A DNA stretch of 15,635 nucleotides from Pseudomonadota bacterium (GTDB lineage: Bacteria; Pseudomonadota; Alphaproteobacteria; Acetobacterales; Acetobacteraceae), in assembly GCA_021826565.1 (NCBI GenBank), contig JAKAZJ010000007.1:1-15635 (forward strand). Direction: 5' to 3'. The notes under the pieces were generated by a model that was not told the DNA's origin, did no database searches, and was given only the letters and a program-made list of their open reading frames with translations. Position numbers and translations under genes: made by a program. Numbering within the stretch: position 1 is the first letter of the stretch; each line of letters begins with the position of its first letter. Below, piece after piece: positions 1 to 7,003 of the stretch.

Positions 1-2
1 TG

Positions 3-764
3 GCCGCGCTGGGGGCGAAGGACGTGCTGATCGACTTCCTGGCCGCCTCCCATCAGATCGCCGATCCGGTGAGCCGTGTCGGGACCGAAGCGGTGATGGA
101 CTGCGCGGCGCGCGCCCTGATGCGGTCAAAGAACCCGCGCCTGCCCGCGCTGCTGCGGTACCTGGCCGAGACAAGCCTGCTGCCCGGCGCGATCGAATGG
201 CTGGGCGCGCATGGACGGATCGAGGCGTTGCCCTGCCTGATCCGCGCGCTTGGCGACGACGTGGCCTTTCCATCCGCCATCACGGCCCTGCACAGCCTGG
301 GCGCCGTCGCGCTGCCCGCGCTATGGCGTGCGGTCCTCGATCCCTCGCCGGACCGTGACCACGAAACTGACACCAGCCGCCGCCGTCGCAGGGCGGCACT
401 GGCGGTGCTGTGCGACATCGACGCCGATGCGGCCCCGGCCGGCGCGCTGCAACGTCTCGCTGACGACGGCGACCCGGGCATTTCGACCGCCGCGCTTTGC
501 TGGCAGTTGGACGCGGACCCCGCAGCCGATCGTCACGCGGTCGCGCTGCGCCTGGTCGCGGCGCTGGACCGGGATGATATTGCCGGACGATACGACATTG
601 AATCGTGCCTGGAGCGCCACGCCGGTCTCGTGCGAAGCCTGTTGACGGAAACAGGCCGTTCGAATGTCATTATGACAGAGGCAGGGCGTCGCGTGCTTGG
701 CCGGGTTGCGGCGCGGCTTGGCGTCGCGCCCGATATCACGCCACCCGGCAAGGAACCCCGCTGA
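3..764 (+). CDS. HEAT-repeat-like protein, 5' end outside window
   Basis: The reading frame is open from the first complete codon in the window, so the gene very probably begins upstream; the first in-frame start inside the window is a GTG at 24 with no clear ribosome-binding site. The visible 254 residues are almost entirely helical and rich in Ala and Leu. They are arranged in short helix pairs such as LPALLRYLAE, AIEWLGAHGRIEALPCLIRAL and AITALHSLGAVALPALWRAVL, the pattern of HEAT or PBS-lyase-type repeats used as protein-binding scaffolds. No catalytic motif, signal peptide or membrane segment is visible. The last 25 residues (roughly PDITPPGKEPR) look like an unstructured tail. The specific role is unknown. 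It lies upstream of a dynamin-like cluster, but a gap of about 380 bp separates them, so operon membership is uncertain. The repeat assignment is by eye. Confidence 0.6.
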   Translation, partial: AALGAKDVLIDFLAASHQIADPVSRVGTEAVMDCAARALMRSKNPRLPALLRYLAETSLLPGAIEWLGAHGRIEALPCLIRALGDDVAFPSAITALHSLGAVALPALWRAVLDPSPDRDHETDTSRRRRRAALAVLCDIDADAAPAGALQRLADDGDPGISTAALCWQLDADPAADRHAVALRLVAALDRDDIAGRYDIESCLERHAGLVRSLLTETGRSNVIMTEAGRRVLGRVAARLGVAPDITPPGKEPR

Positions 765-1146
765 TGTTGCGATGCGAGACAACTGGCCGAAATGCTTCGT
801 CTGTGGCACTTGCGGGCGGTTCCACCGGTGCCTATTCTCTCGTGGCAGTGATCGTCTCCAGTGCCGGTTCTCCGGCGCCACCGTGGGGTTCCGTCACGCC
901 GGGGATGGGGTTCCCCGTGAACCGCCGCAAGGCTGATGACCCCTGTCGCGCCCACGCGATGGGAGGTGTCGTGCCGTGGCTTTTCCAGACTATACCAGGC
1001 CGGGCCGCCGGCGCCATGCGGGCGGCACCGTCTCGCGGTTTGTGGCACGTCCGCGCCGTTCGTCGGCCGGGCATGCGCGGCCACGCCGGCCTCTTGCGCG
1101 CGGGTCGGCTTCCCCTCCCGACGTCACCGAACCACGGAGCACCGCA
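765..1146. other. 382-bp stretch without a convincing gene
   Basis: Several frames are open here, as expected at this GC content, but none has a recognisable domain or natural protein composition. One + frame deserves a note: an ATG at 764 overlaps the stop of the upstream gene (TGATG) and its stop at 1148-1150 overlaps the ATG of the next gene (ATGA), giving 128 codons. Its product is rich in Gly, Pro, Arg and Ala and looks like noncoding translation. The stretch may hold the promoter of the downstream cluster, but I see no clear -35/-10 pair and no strong terminator hairpin. Confidence 0.5.
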
Positions 1147-1911
1147 ATGACAGTGGATCTGCGACTGGAGCAGCTGTACCAACGGGTCGAGCTGGTGAAG
1201 GGCATCGGTGACCCGCGGCGCGGCAAGCTTTGTATCATGTCGTTCGTCGCGTTGTTGGCCGGCGAACCGCACTCCGACAGCCCCGGCGCCGCCTCACCGG
1301 TGATTCGCCGCTTTGTGATCCCGATCAACGACCGCATGCCGGCAAGCTTCCGCCAGCGCCTGAAGCCGTTCGCGCCGCGGATCGTCGGCACCCAGGATCG
1401 GCTCGATGCCCTGCGGGCCGAGGTTCTCGCCGCTGCGGTGAGGGATGAGATCGTACCACGGGTGACGTTAGATTTCGGCGCGGTTCCGGCCGGCGCAGCG
1501 TGGCTCGGCGGGCTCCGGGAGGTCCGGGAGGCCGCGCGGGTGCTGCTCGGCCGCCTTGTCGCCGGCAGCGGCGCGAAGGGTACGTTCGACATTCCCGAGA
1601 ACGGGACGTTCGACGTGCCCGCGTTCCAGATCGAGATTGCCACAGCCACCGCGGACCTTCTGACACTCGGCGCGCGGGCGGCGCCACGGCCGGACACCGC
1701 CGCTTGGTACTGGAACAAGGCGATCGATCTGCTCGACCGCCTGTGCGACGTCGGGGGCGAGCGGGCCGAACCGCGAATCGATGCGATACGCGTCGCGTGG
1801 CTTGAAGCCGTGTTGACGCGACGGGAGCGACTTGCGCGCCATACCGCGATTGCGAGCCGGGCCCTCGACCGGTTGCGCCATCTATTGCCGCTGCGTAGCG
1901 ACGCCATCTGA
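1147..1911 (+). CDS. Conserved protein of unknown function, paired with dynamin-like GTPase
   Basis: This 254-residue protein has no named function that I recognise. The ATG at 1147 is chosen because GGAG lies about 8 nt upstream and the protein gains a natural composition from there; the frame is open further up to 976 but that part is Arg/Pro/Gly-rich. Residues about 20-80 hold a conserved-looking block: KLCIMSFVALLAGEPHSD, then SPVIRRFVIPINDRMP, then RLKPFAPRIVGTQD. From memory, a similar block (C-[IV]-M-E/S-x-VA-x-[VL]AGEPHSD ... PVI ... NDxMP) occurs in uncharacterised actinobacterial, cyanobacterial and proteobacterial proteins. The C-terminal half (about 150-254) is helical with repeated Ala/Arg and acidic segments. 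No membrane helix or signal peptide. The stop is 15 nt before the dynamin-like gene, so the two are probably co-transcribed and may act together; that is inference. Confidence 0.7.
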   Translation: MTVDLRLEQLYQRVELVKGIGDPRRGKLCIMSFVALLAGEPHSDSPGAASPVIRRFVIPINDRMPASFRQRLKPFAPRIVGTQDRLDALRAEVLAAAVRDEIVPRVTLDFGAVPAGAAWLGGLREVREAARVLLGRLVAGSGAKGTFDIPENGTFDVPAFQIEIATATADLLTLGARAAPRPDTAAWYWNKAIDLLDRLCDVGGERAEPRIDAIRVAWLEAVLTRRERLARHTAIASRALDRLRHLLPLRSDAI

Positions 1912-1926
1912 CACGCGGTCGCACCC

Positions 1927-3777
1927 ATGACGACCGAGGCAGCGGAGGCGGGCATGCCCGCCCGGGTGGAGGCAGTTGCGGCCCTGATCGGACAGGCGTT
2001 AGCCTGTCAGCTGGAGCCGCCGGACGCGCAGGCGGCCACGCGCGACCGCCTGCGGGGTCTGGCCGCGCGGCTTGCCACCGCGCGGCTGCAGGTCGCGGTG
2101 GTAGGGCAGTTCAAACGCGGCAAGAGCTCGCTGCTCAATGCCCTGCTCGGCATCCCGGTGCTGCCCATGGGCGTGGTGCCGCTGACCGCCATCACCACGG
2201 TACTGAGCGCCGGCCCGCCGCTGCTGCGGCTTGAATTTCTCGACGGCAAGCACATTGAACGCTCGTCGGCAGATCTAGACGGTCTGCGCGCCGGGCTTGC
2301 CACCTTGGTCACGGAGGAGGGTAATCCGGCCAACCTGTTTGGCCTGCGGCAAGTCGAGGCGCGGCTGCCGGCGCCACTGCTCGCGCGCGGGGTGGTGCTG
2401 CTGGATACACCCGGCATTGGCTCCACCCTCCGCCACAATACCGAGGCCGCCATCGCGGCGCTGCCCGAGTGCGATTTGGCGTTGTTCGTCGTTTCCCCCG
2501 ATCCGCCGATCACCGAGGCTGAGCTTGCCTATCTGGCCCAGGTGCGGGCGACAGCCGCGCGCGTCATCGTCGTGCTCAACAAGGTCGATACGCAGGAACC
2601 GGCGGAGCGCGACGTCACGCTGCGGTTCCTCCGCCGGGTGCTCGCCGAGCAGGCGGGCCTGCCGGCCGAGACGGAGATTTTTCCGATCTCGGCCCGGACG
2701 GCCCTGCGTGCCCTCCAAGATGAGGATCCGACTGCACTGGAGCTAAGCGGTGTGCCGGCACTGGAACAGGGATTGCTGACGCTGCTCGCCACCGATGGGC
2801 CGGCCGTGCTGGCGGCCGCGGTCGCCGGCAAGGCGGCCGAGATGGTGGCGGTGCTGCGGCTGGATGCGGAGATTGCGGCCCGGGCCTGCCGACTGCCACT
2901 GGCCGAGTTGGAGCAGCGGATGGGCGATTTTGATGGCGGCATCGCCGGATTGGCCGCCGAGCGAACCAACGCGGCCGATCGGATTGTCGGCGACCGCACC
3001 CGGTTGCACGCGCTGATAGAGCGGCAAGCCGCCAGCGCGGGCGAACAGATCGGTCGGCAACTGGACCAGACCTTGGTGGAATTGCTGCGCGGGGGCGCGA
3101 CGATGACGGCCATGCGGCAGTGCCTGGCGGCCCGGGTGCCCGAGTATCTTGCTCCCGCCGCGGCCACGGCGACCGCGGTGGTTCAGCGCGCGATGGCGGA
3201 GGACTTGCGCCGCCACCAGGAACGGATCGCCCGGCTGATCGCGGCGGTCCGTCGCAACGCTGCCAGTGCCATGGAGATTTCCGGCATGGTCGCGGGGGAA
3301 GCGGCTCTCGCGGACTTGCCGCTTCTCGCCGCCTGGCGCACCGACGGGCGGACGGAGACCTTGGCCGGAATTGCCGCCGGCTGGGTCGAACGATTTCTGC
3401 CGGGCGGGGTGCGGCGACGTCGCGCGCAGCGCCGGTTGCGGGTCGAGGCGGGAGCGCTGACCGTGCGCAACGTCGAGGCGCTGCGCTGGTCGTTGCGCCA
3501 GGGCCTCGACGCGGCGATCGGCGGGTTTGCTGCGGTGCTGGACGCGGAACTCGATGCGGCGATCACAGCCTGTCGGATGGCGATGACAACGGCCCGGCAG
3601 CACCAGGGCAGCACGGCGGACGCAACGGAAGCGGGCGCGGCTAGACTGGACATGATTGCCGACGAATTCGCCCGGATCGAAGACACGCTGCGCGACCTCC
3701 GCCACGCCGCCGGGAGCGCCGCGCCCCCGCGGCACGTCGGCCAAGTCCGGGGAGCACGCCGATGCGAGGCGCTATGA
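1927..3777 (+). CDS. Bacterial dynamin-like GTPase
   Basis: A 616-residue large GTPase of the dynamin superfamily, whose members bind, tubulate or fuse membranes through GTP-driven oligomerisation. All guanine-nucleotide motifs are visible: G1 P-loop GQFKRGKS at residues 60-67, G2 threonine within PLTAIT (about 85-90), G3 DTPG at 160-163, and G4 NKVD at 218-221. The rest (about 290-616) is long Ala/Leu/Arg-rich helix, consistent with the stalk. A basic amphipathic stretch at about 478-505 (GWVERFLPGGVRRRRAQRRL) is a candidate membrane-contact element. There is no transmembrane segment strong enough to call. The ATG at 1927 lacks an obvious Shine-Dalgarno, and translation may depend on the gene 15 nt upstream. 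The 3' end overlaps the next gene. Family membership is strong. The substrate membrane and process are unknown, although the neighbouring lipid-modifying gene suggests the inner membrane or lipid inclusions. Confidence 0.9.
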   Translation: MTTEAAEAGMPARVEAVAALIGQALACQLEPPDAQAATRDRLRGLAARLATARLQVAVVGQFKRGKSSLLNALLGIPVLPMGVVPLTAITTVLSAGPPLLRLEFLDGKHIERSSADLDGLRAGLATLVTEEGNPANLFGLRQVEARLPAPLLARGVVLLDTPGIGSTLRHNTEAAIAALPECDLALFVVSPDPPITEAELAYLAQVRATAARVIVVLNKVDTQEPAERDVTLRFLRRVLAEQAGLPAETEIFPISARTALRALQDEDPTALELSGVPALEQGLLTLLATDGPAVLAAAVAGKAAEMVAVLRLDAEIAARACRLPLAELEQRMGDFDGGIAGLAAERTNAADRIVGDRTRLHALIERQAASAGEQIGRQLDQTLVELLRGGATMTAMRQCLAARVPEYLAPAAATATAVVQRAMAEDLRRHQERIARLIAAVRRNAASAMEISGMVAGEAALADLPLLAAWRTDGRTETLAGIAAGWVERFLPGGVRRRRAQRRLRVEAGALTVRNVEALRWSLRQGLDAAIGGFAAVLDAELDAAITACRMAMTTARQHQGSTADATEAGAARLDMIADEFARIEDTLRDLRHAAGSAAPPRHVGQVRGARRCEAL

Positions 3778-4133
3778 GGAATGCCATGCCCGTCAGGAAC
3801 TCCGAACGATCGACCGGGCCGATCCCGGGCGGCGCGCCAGCCAGCGGCGCCATACACTGCAACGACGTTGTGCATCGCATCGACGAGGCAGCCCGCGGTT
3901 GGGTCGAGCAGATGGAGCGCATGCGCAAGGCAGAGCGGGATCTGGGGCAACGCCTGATGACCTGCGCCACACCGGCCGAAGCGGTGGCGGTGAGCGGGGA
4001 ATGGATGGCGCATCGGATTGATTCGCTGATGGCATTGCAGCACCGCCTGATCGAGATGTGGCTCGATCAGGCCAACATCGGTCTCGTCGGGAAAGCCGGA
4101 CCCACGGAGGGTGAGAATGACCGCGACGCCTGA
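3762..4133 (+). CDS. Small phasin-like helical protein
   Basis: A protein of 123 residues if it starts at ATG 3762 (GGGGAG about 9 nt upstream). In-frame ATGs at 3774 (ATGA overlap with the dynamin stop) and 3786 (GAGGA 5 nt upstream) are alternatives, and the last has the best-spaced ribosome-binding site. The core (about 38-110) is one long amphipathic helical stretch, VEQMERMRKAERDLGQRLM, then CATPAEAVAVSGEWMAHRID, then LMALQHRLIEMWLDQ. The 'RLMxCxTPxEAxxVxxEW' pattern is typical of phasin-family proteins, which coat polyhydroxyalkanoate granules or associate with membranes. No membrane helix or signal peptide. It overlaps the dynamin-like gene upstream and the cyclopropane synthase downstream, implying translational coupling. 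The phasin assignment is by pattern only; a generic coiled-coil adaptor is the alternative. Confidence 0.7.
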   Translation: MRGAMRNAMPVRNSERSTGPIPGGAPASGAIHCNDVVHRIDEAARGWVEQMERMRKAERDLGQRLMTCATPAEAVAVSGEWMAHRIDSLMALQHRLIEMWLDQANIGLVGKAGPTEGENDRDA

Positions 4134-5391
4134 CGCGCCGCGCGGCGGTGGGACATGGCTGGAACGCACATTGTCTCGCCGGATTCGGGTCGGGCAGTTG
4201 ACGGTGCTCGGTCCCGGTCCGCGCGAGCACACCTTCGGCACTGTCCCACCCGATGCGCCGCATCTCGATGTGGTGGTGCGGCTGCGGGACCACCGCACCG
4301 CCTGGAAGATCGCGTTCCAGCCCGATCTCTATGTCGGCGAAGCGTATATGGATGGGGCGCTCACAATCGAGCAGGGGCGGCTTGAGGATCTGCTCGAGAT
4401 CGGCCTGCGCAATACCGGTGGCCCGTCCCGGCGGAATCTGCTTGCGCGGGGCCTGCGCGCGCTGCTGCACCGGTTGCAGCAGGCCAATTCCGGAGCGCGG
4501 GCGCGGCGCAACGTGGTGGCGCATTACGATCTGTCGGATGTGCTCTATTTCAACTTCCTCGATGCGGACCGGCAGTATTCCTGCGCCTACTTCTCGACCC
4601 CGGATCTCACGTTGGAGCAGGCGCAGGAGGCCAAGAAGGCCCATCTCGCCGCGAAGCTGCTGCTACGGGCGGGCCAGCGCGTGCTGGATATTGGCTGCGG
4701 CTGGGGCGGGCTTGCGCTGACCCTGGCGCGCGTCGGGCAGGGCCAGGTGACCGGGATTACCCTGTCGGCCGAACAGCTGGCTGTCGCGCGGCGGCGTGCC
4801 GAGGCCGCGGAACTGGATCATCGGATCAGTTTCGCGTTGGAGGATTATCGCGCGCTGACGGGAAAGTTCGACCGGATCGTCTCAGTCGGCATGTTCGAGC
4901 ATGTCGGAACGCCATACTACCAGGCGTTCTTCGACAAGATCGCCGGCCTGCTGGCCGAGGACGGGGTGGCGGTGATCCATTCCATCGGCCGGATGGACGG
5001 CCCGGGCGTGACCGGCGCCTGGATCCGCAAATACATCTTCCCCGGCGGCTATGTGCCGGCGCTGTCGGAGGTGCTGCCGGCGGTCGAACGCGCTGGCCTG
5101 TGGGTGACGGATATCGAAATCCTGCGCCTGCATTATGCCGAGACCCTGCGGCACTGGCGCGTGCGGTTTAGCGCCAATCTCGACGCGATCCGCGAGAAAT
5201 ACGGGGAACGGTTCTGCCGGATGTGGCTGTTCTACCTGGCAGCCAGCGAGATGAGCTTCCGCCATGACGGCCTGATGGTGTTCCAGTTGCAGCTTGCCAG
5301 GTCCGTCGATGCGGTGCCGCTCACTCGGGATTACATCGGCATCCGGGAGACGGCGGCGGAAGCTCGGCGCGCGGTCGTGACCCCGGCCTAG
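4117..5391 (+). CDS. cfa: Cyclopropane-fatty-acyl-phospholipid synthase
   Basis: The enzyme transfers a methylene group from S-adenosylmethionine to the double bond of unsaturated acyl chains in membrane phospholipids, making cyclopropane fatty acids. From ATG 4117 (GGAGG 5-6 nt upstream) it has 424 residues; a GTG at 4111 is a weaker alternative. The N-terminal domain (1 to about 125) carries the family signature EAYMDGALTIEQG. The methyltransferase domain follows, with YDLSDVLYFNFLD, YSCAYF, the SAM-binding loop VLDIGCGWGG at about 189-198, and the diagnostic MFEHVG with the following YYQAFFDKIAGLL. The C-terminal part has WIRKYIFPGGYVP and HYAETLRHWRVRF, also typical. Length is near the usual 380-430. 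Its start lies inside the phasin-like gene. A related SAM-dependent methyltransferase acting on another lipid cannot be ruled out. Confidence 0.93.
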   Translation: MTATPDAPRGGGTWLERTLSRRIRVGQLTVLGPGPREHTFGTVPPDAPHLDVVVRLRDHRTAWKIAFQPDLYVGEAYMDGALTIEQGRLEDLLEIGLRNTGGPSRRNLLARGLRALLHRLQQANSGARARRNVVAHYDLSDVLYFNFLDADRQYSCAYFSTPDLTLEQAQEAKKAHLAAKLLLRAGQRVLDIGCGWGGLALTLARVGQGQVTGITLSAEQLAVARRRAEAAELDHRISFALEDYRALTGKFDRIVSVGMFEHVGTPYYQAFFDKIAGLLAEDGVAVIHSIGRMDGPGVTGAWIRKYIFPGGYVPALSEVLPAVERAGLWVTDIEILRLHYAETLRHWRVRFSANLDAIREKYGERFCRMWLFYLAASEMSFRHDGLMVFQLQLARSVDAVPLTRDYIGIRETAAEARRAVVTPA

Positions 5392-5428
5392 CGCGGGCGC
5401 CGGCGCGCCGAGGCGAAAGGAGACGGAC

Positions 5429-5860
5429 ATGCCCGTGGGTGCGCGCGATCCCTACGATGATCGCAACATCTTCGCCCGCATTCTGCGTGGCGAGCTCCCG
5501 TGCTGGAAGGTGATGGAGGACGCCTTTGCGCTGGCGTTCCACGACATCAACCCGCAGGCGCCGGTGCATGTGCTGGTCATTCCTCGACGGGCCTATGTGT
5601 CGATGGCCGATTTCTCGGCGCGGGCGGAGGCCGAAGAGATTGCCGGATTTTTTCGCGCGGTGGGCTCTGTGGCACGCCAGCTGGGACTGGAGGCACCGGG
5701 TTATCGGATCATCGCGAATGCCGGCGCTGATGCCAGCCAGGAAGTGCCCCATTTCCACGTTCACATTCTTGCCGGCCGTGTCTTCGGACACCGCTTGGTG
5801 CCGGAGGGGTCGGCCGGAGCGGCCGGCCCCGGGGCTGAGCGGAATCCCGGCGCCCGCTGA
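5429..5860 (+). CDS. HIT (histidine triad) family protein
   Basis: A 143-residue HIT-domain protein; the family hydrolyses or transfers nucleoside monophosphates, for example from adenosine phosphoramidates or dinucleotides. Start ATG 5429 follows a strong AAAGGAG. Near the N terminus is the family pattern NIFARILRGELPCWKVMEDAFALAFHDI split around residues 13-40, then PVHVLVIPRRA (45-55), and the histidine triad HFHVH at 108-112 preceded by N97. The last 18 residues are a Gly/Ala/Pro-rich tail with little structure, slightly beyond the usual HIT end. It lies 37 nt after the cyclopropane synthase on the same strand and is probably the last gene of that operon. The precise substrate cannot be read from sequence. 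Confidence 0.9.
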   Translation: MPVGARDPYDDRNIFARILRGELPCWKVMEDAFALAFHDINPQAPVHVLVIPRRAYVSMADFSARAEAEEIAGFFRAVGSVARQLGLEAPGYRIIANAGADASQEVPHFHVHILAGRVFGHRLVPEGSAGAAGPGAERNPGAR

Positions 5861-6128
5861 CCAACAGCAGGCGCTCCAGGGATTTGGCGAGCAGCACGAC
5901 GCGATCAGGTACGCCAAATTCGCCCTGGCGGGGGTGCGATGCGGTTACCGCTGGTCGGCGCGCCGGATGCATGAGCTTGTGATACACCTCGTCGCCCAGG
6001 ACGAGTCCGCTGATTGCGGGTCAATCGCGGTAGAGGCGCGCAATGATGCGCGTCCCTACCGCGATTCAGTACCCAAACGAGACGCCGCGGCCTATCTGCA
6101 ATAAGACAATGAACTTGTTGGAATACCG
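5861..6128. other. Gene-free stretch between HIT gene and IS66 remnant
   Basis: No convincing gene. A minus-strand frame here (roughly 5860-6020) contains a protein-like run (GEFGVPDRVVLLAKSL and LERLLLV) that could be the decayed end of an unidentified gene, but I cannot name it. The strongest structure is the imperfect hairpin at 6023-6066, listed separately. Confidence 0.4.
6023..6066. repeat. 44-nt imperfect palindrome (REP-like or att-like hairpin)
   Basis: Two 20-nt arms (6023-6042 and 6047-6066) match as inverted repeats at 18 of 20 positions around a 4-nt loop, ATGA. The left arm begins AATCGCGGTAG and the right arm ends CTACCGCGATT. The two mismatches are close together (A-C and G-U in RNA), leaving a small internal irregularity. 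No T run follows, so it is not a standard Rho-independent terminator, though it could end the cfa-HIT transcript. A REP-type element or a transposase/recombinase substrate are other readings. Confidence 0.6.
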
Positions 6129-6148
6129 GTAACTGCCCAGGTCTCCGG
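6129..6148 (+). repeat. IS66 terminal inverted repeat, left
   Basis: GTAACTGCCCAGGTCTCCGG, the exact reverse complement of 6660-6679. It is downstream of the tnpC stop codon (6154-6156), so it is the tnpC-distal end. Confidence 0.9.
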
Positions 6149-6153
6149 GGCGA

Positions 6154-6595
6154 TCAAACCGCCCGGAGGTCGGCGATCAGGCGCTCCGGGTCGGCGTTCA
6201 GCGTCTGGAGGATATCCCAGCCCTGCTTCCTGGCCGTCGAGAGCACCGAGCGGACCACGGCGAAGTCCTGTGCCCCGCCGTCGCAGCGGAAGCCGCCGGA
6301 GATTTTCTGCCGTATTTTCATTATGCGCGCATCCCGCTCCGCCGGGCTTCTTGCCCGATGGCGCGCGCAGGCTGCTGACCCGGACCGGCTTCGCCAGCTC
6401 GTCGCTGGACGGCGGCTTGCCGCTGTTGCTGCTGTTCAGCCCAAGCCGGCGTTCCAACTCAGCAAGCCGCCTGTCCTGCTCGGCAAGGCGTACCCCTTGC
6501 GCCAGAAGCAGCGCAATGAGTTCGTCCTTCGACAGGTCGTTGAGCACGGTGGAATCCACCGGTTCCTTGGAATTGGTCGCACCGCGCCGTGTCAA
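6154..6595 (-). pseudogene. IS66 transposase (tnpC), internal deletion and frame change
   Basis: The N-terminal portion (minus strand from TTG 6595, or a GTG slightly inside) reads LSKDELIALLLAQ, a leucine-zipper-like helix LAEQDRRLAELERRL, then GLNSSNSGKPPSSDELAKP and PSGKKPGG, the hallmark IS66 N terminus. At about 6339/6340 the sequence jumps. In another frame it continues ERDARIMKIRQKISGGFR, FAVVRSVLSTARKQGWDILQ, TLNADPERLIADLRAV and a stop at 6154-6156, the conserved IS66 C terminus. The central helix-turn-helix and DDE catalytic core, several hundred residues in known members, are missing, and the two halves are out of frame. It therefore cannot be an active transposase. A truncated N-terminal product could in principle be made from the open frame running to 6092. 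Confidence 0.88.
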
Positions 6596-6659
6596 TCAAA
6601 ATCTGCGACGAGGCTACCGGAGACCCACACATCCGCACCGAGCTTCCCACAGGCCACCG

Positions 6660-6679
6660 CCGGAGACCTGGGCAGTTAC
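6660..6679 (-). repeat. IS66 terminal inverted repeat, right
   Basis: Exact reverse complement of 6129-6148 (20 of 20). Homology stops immediately outside both copies, which fixes the element ends. Confidence 0.9.
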
Positions 6680-6838
6680 GAAATAACTGACCACCAGCCG
6701 GGGTCCCGATCGACACCGATCCGGACCCCATCCCAAACGAATTTGCCGTACGAAATCAATGTGATGCGCGGCCATCGAGAGGGGCCCCTGTTCAGTGCCG
6801 ATCAATAATCGGGCGCACGTCGAACTGGACACCGCGCG

Positions 6839-7003
6839 ATGAATTTCCCGAGTTGGATCCGGTCGGACGTCACAATCGCGTATGCATCGGACGCGGACAA
6901 GGAAGAGGTCTGTCGTAGGATGGCGCGCAACCTTGAGAGTCGGGGTGCCACCGGCATTGAGGTCCGTGAAGGAAGGGTCATTTCCGAGCAGAACGCGCTA
7001 TGA
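6839..7003 (+). CDS. Short hypothetical protein (54 aa)
   Basis: ATG 6839 opens a 54-residue frame beginning MNFPSWIRSDVTIAYASDAD and ending in ISEQNAL; an in-frame TAA lies just upstream, so this is the only ATG available. The composition is natural: mixed acidic and basic residues, with an amphipathic helix around KEEVCRRMARNLESRGA followed by a strand-like IEVREGRVI, a plausible small helix-plus-strand fold. The stop overlaps the ATG of the next gene (ATGA at 7000-7003), which supports both ORFs and translational coupling. The ribosome-binding site is weak. No family recognised. It begins 160 bp from the IS66 remnant, so it may be a survivor of a disrupted operon. Confidence 0.5.
   Translation: MNFPSWIRSDVTIAYASDADKEEVCRRMARNLESRGATGIEVREGRVISEQNAL

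Larger units (their letters stand above)
6129..6679 (-). mobile_element. Internally deleted IS66-family element (551 bp)
   Basis: The element is bounded by perfect 20-bp terminal inverted repeats, 6129-6148 and 6660-6679, each starting GTAA when read inward, as is usual for IS66 ends. Inside, only parts of the tnpC transposase are present on the minus strand: the N terminus (6595 to about 6340) joined to the C terminus (about 6339 to 6154). The middle is lost. No tnpA or tnpB is present; either they were deleted too or the parent was of the tnpC-only type. The 8-bp flanks (6121-6128 and 6680-6687) differ, so no target duplication is seen. With intact ends it could still be moved by a transposase supplied elsewhere. 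Confidence 0.85.

Noticed and set aside
832..1272. Minus-strand and other frames in the gap before the 254-residue protein
   Set aside because: Arg/Pro/Gly-rich translations without motifs or ribosome-binding sites; they overlap the better-supported + strand gene.
2791..2797. ACCGATG inside the dynamin-like gene
   Set aside because: The second iteron half is absent at the required distance, so it is a chance 7-mer.
6121..6687. Target-site duplication flanking the IS66 remnant
   Set aside because: The 8-bp flanks (GAATACCG and GAAATAAC) are not identical, so no duplication can be claimed.
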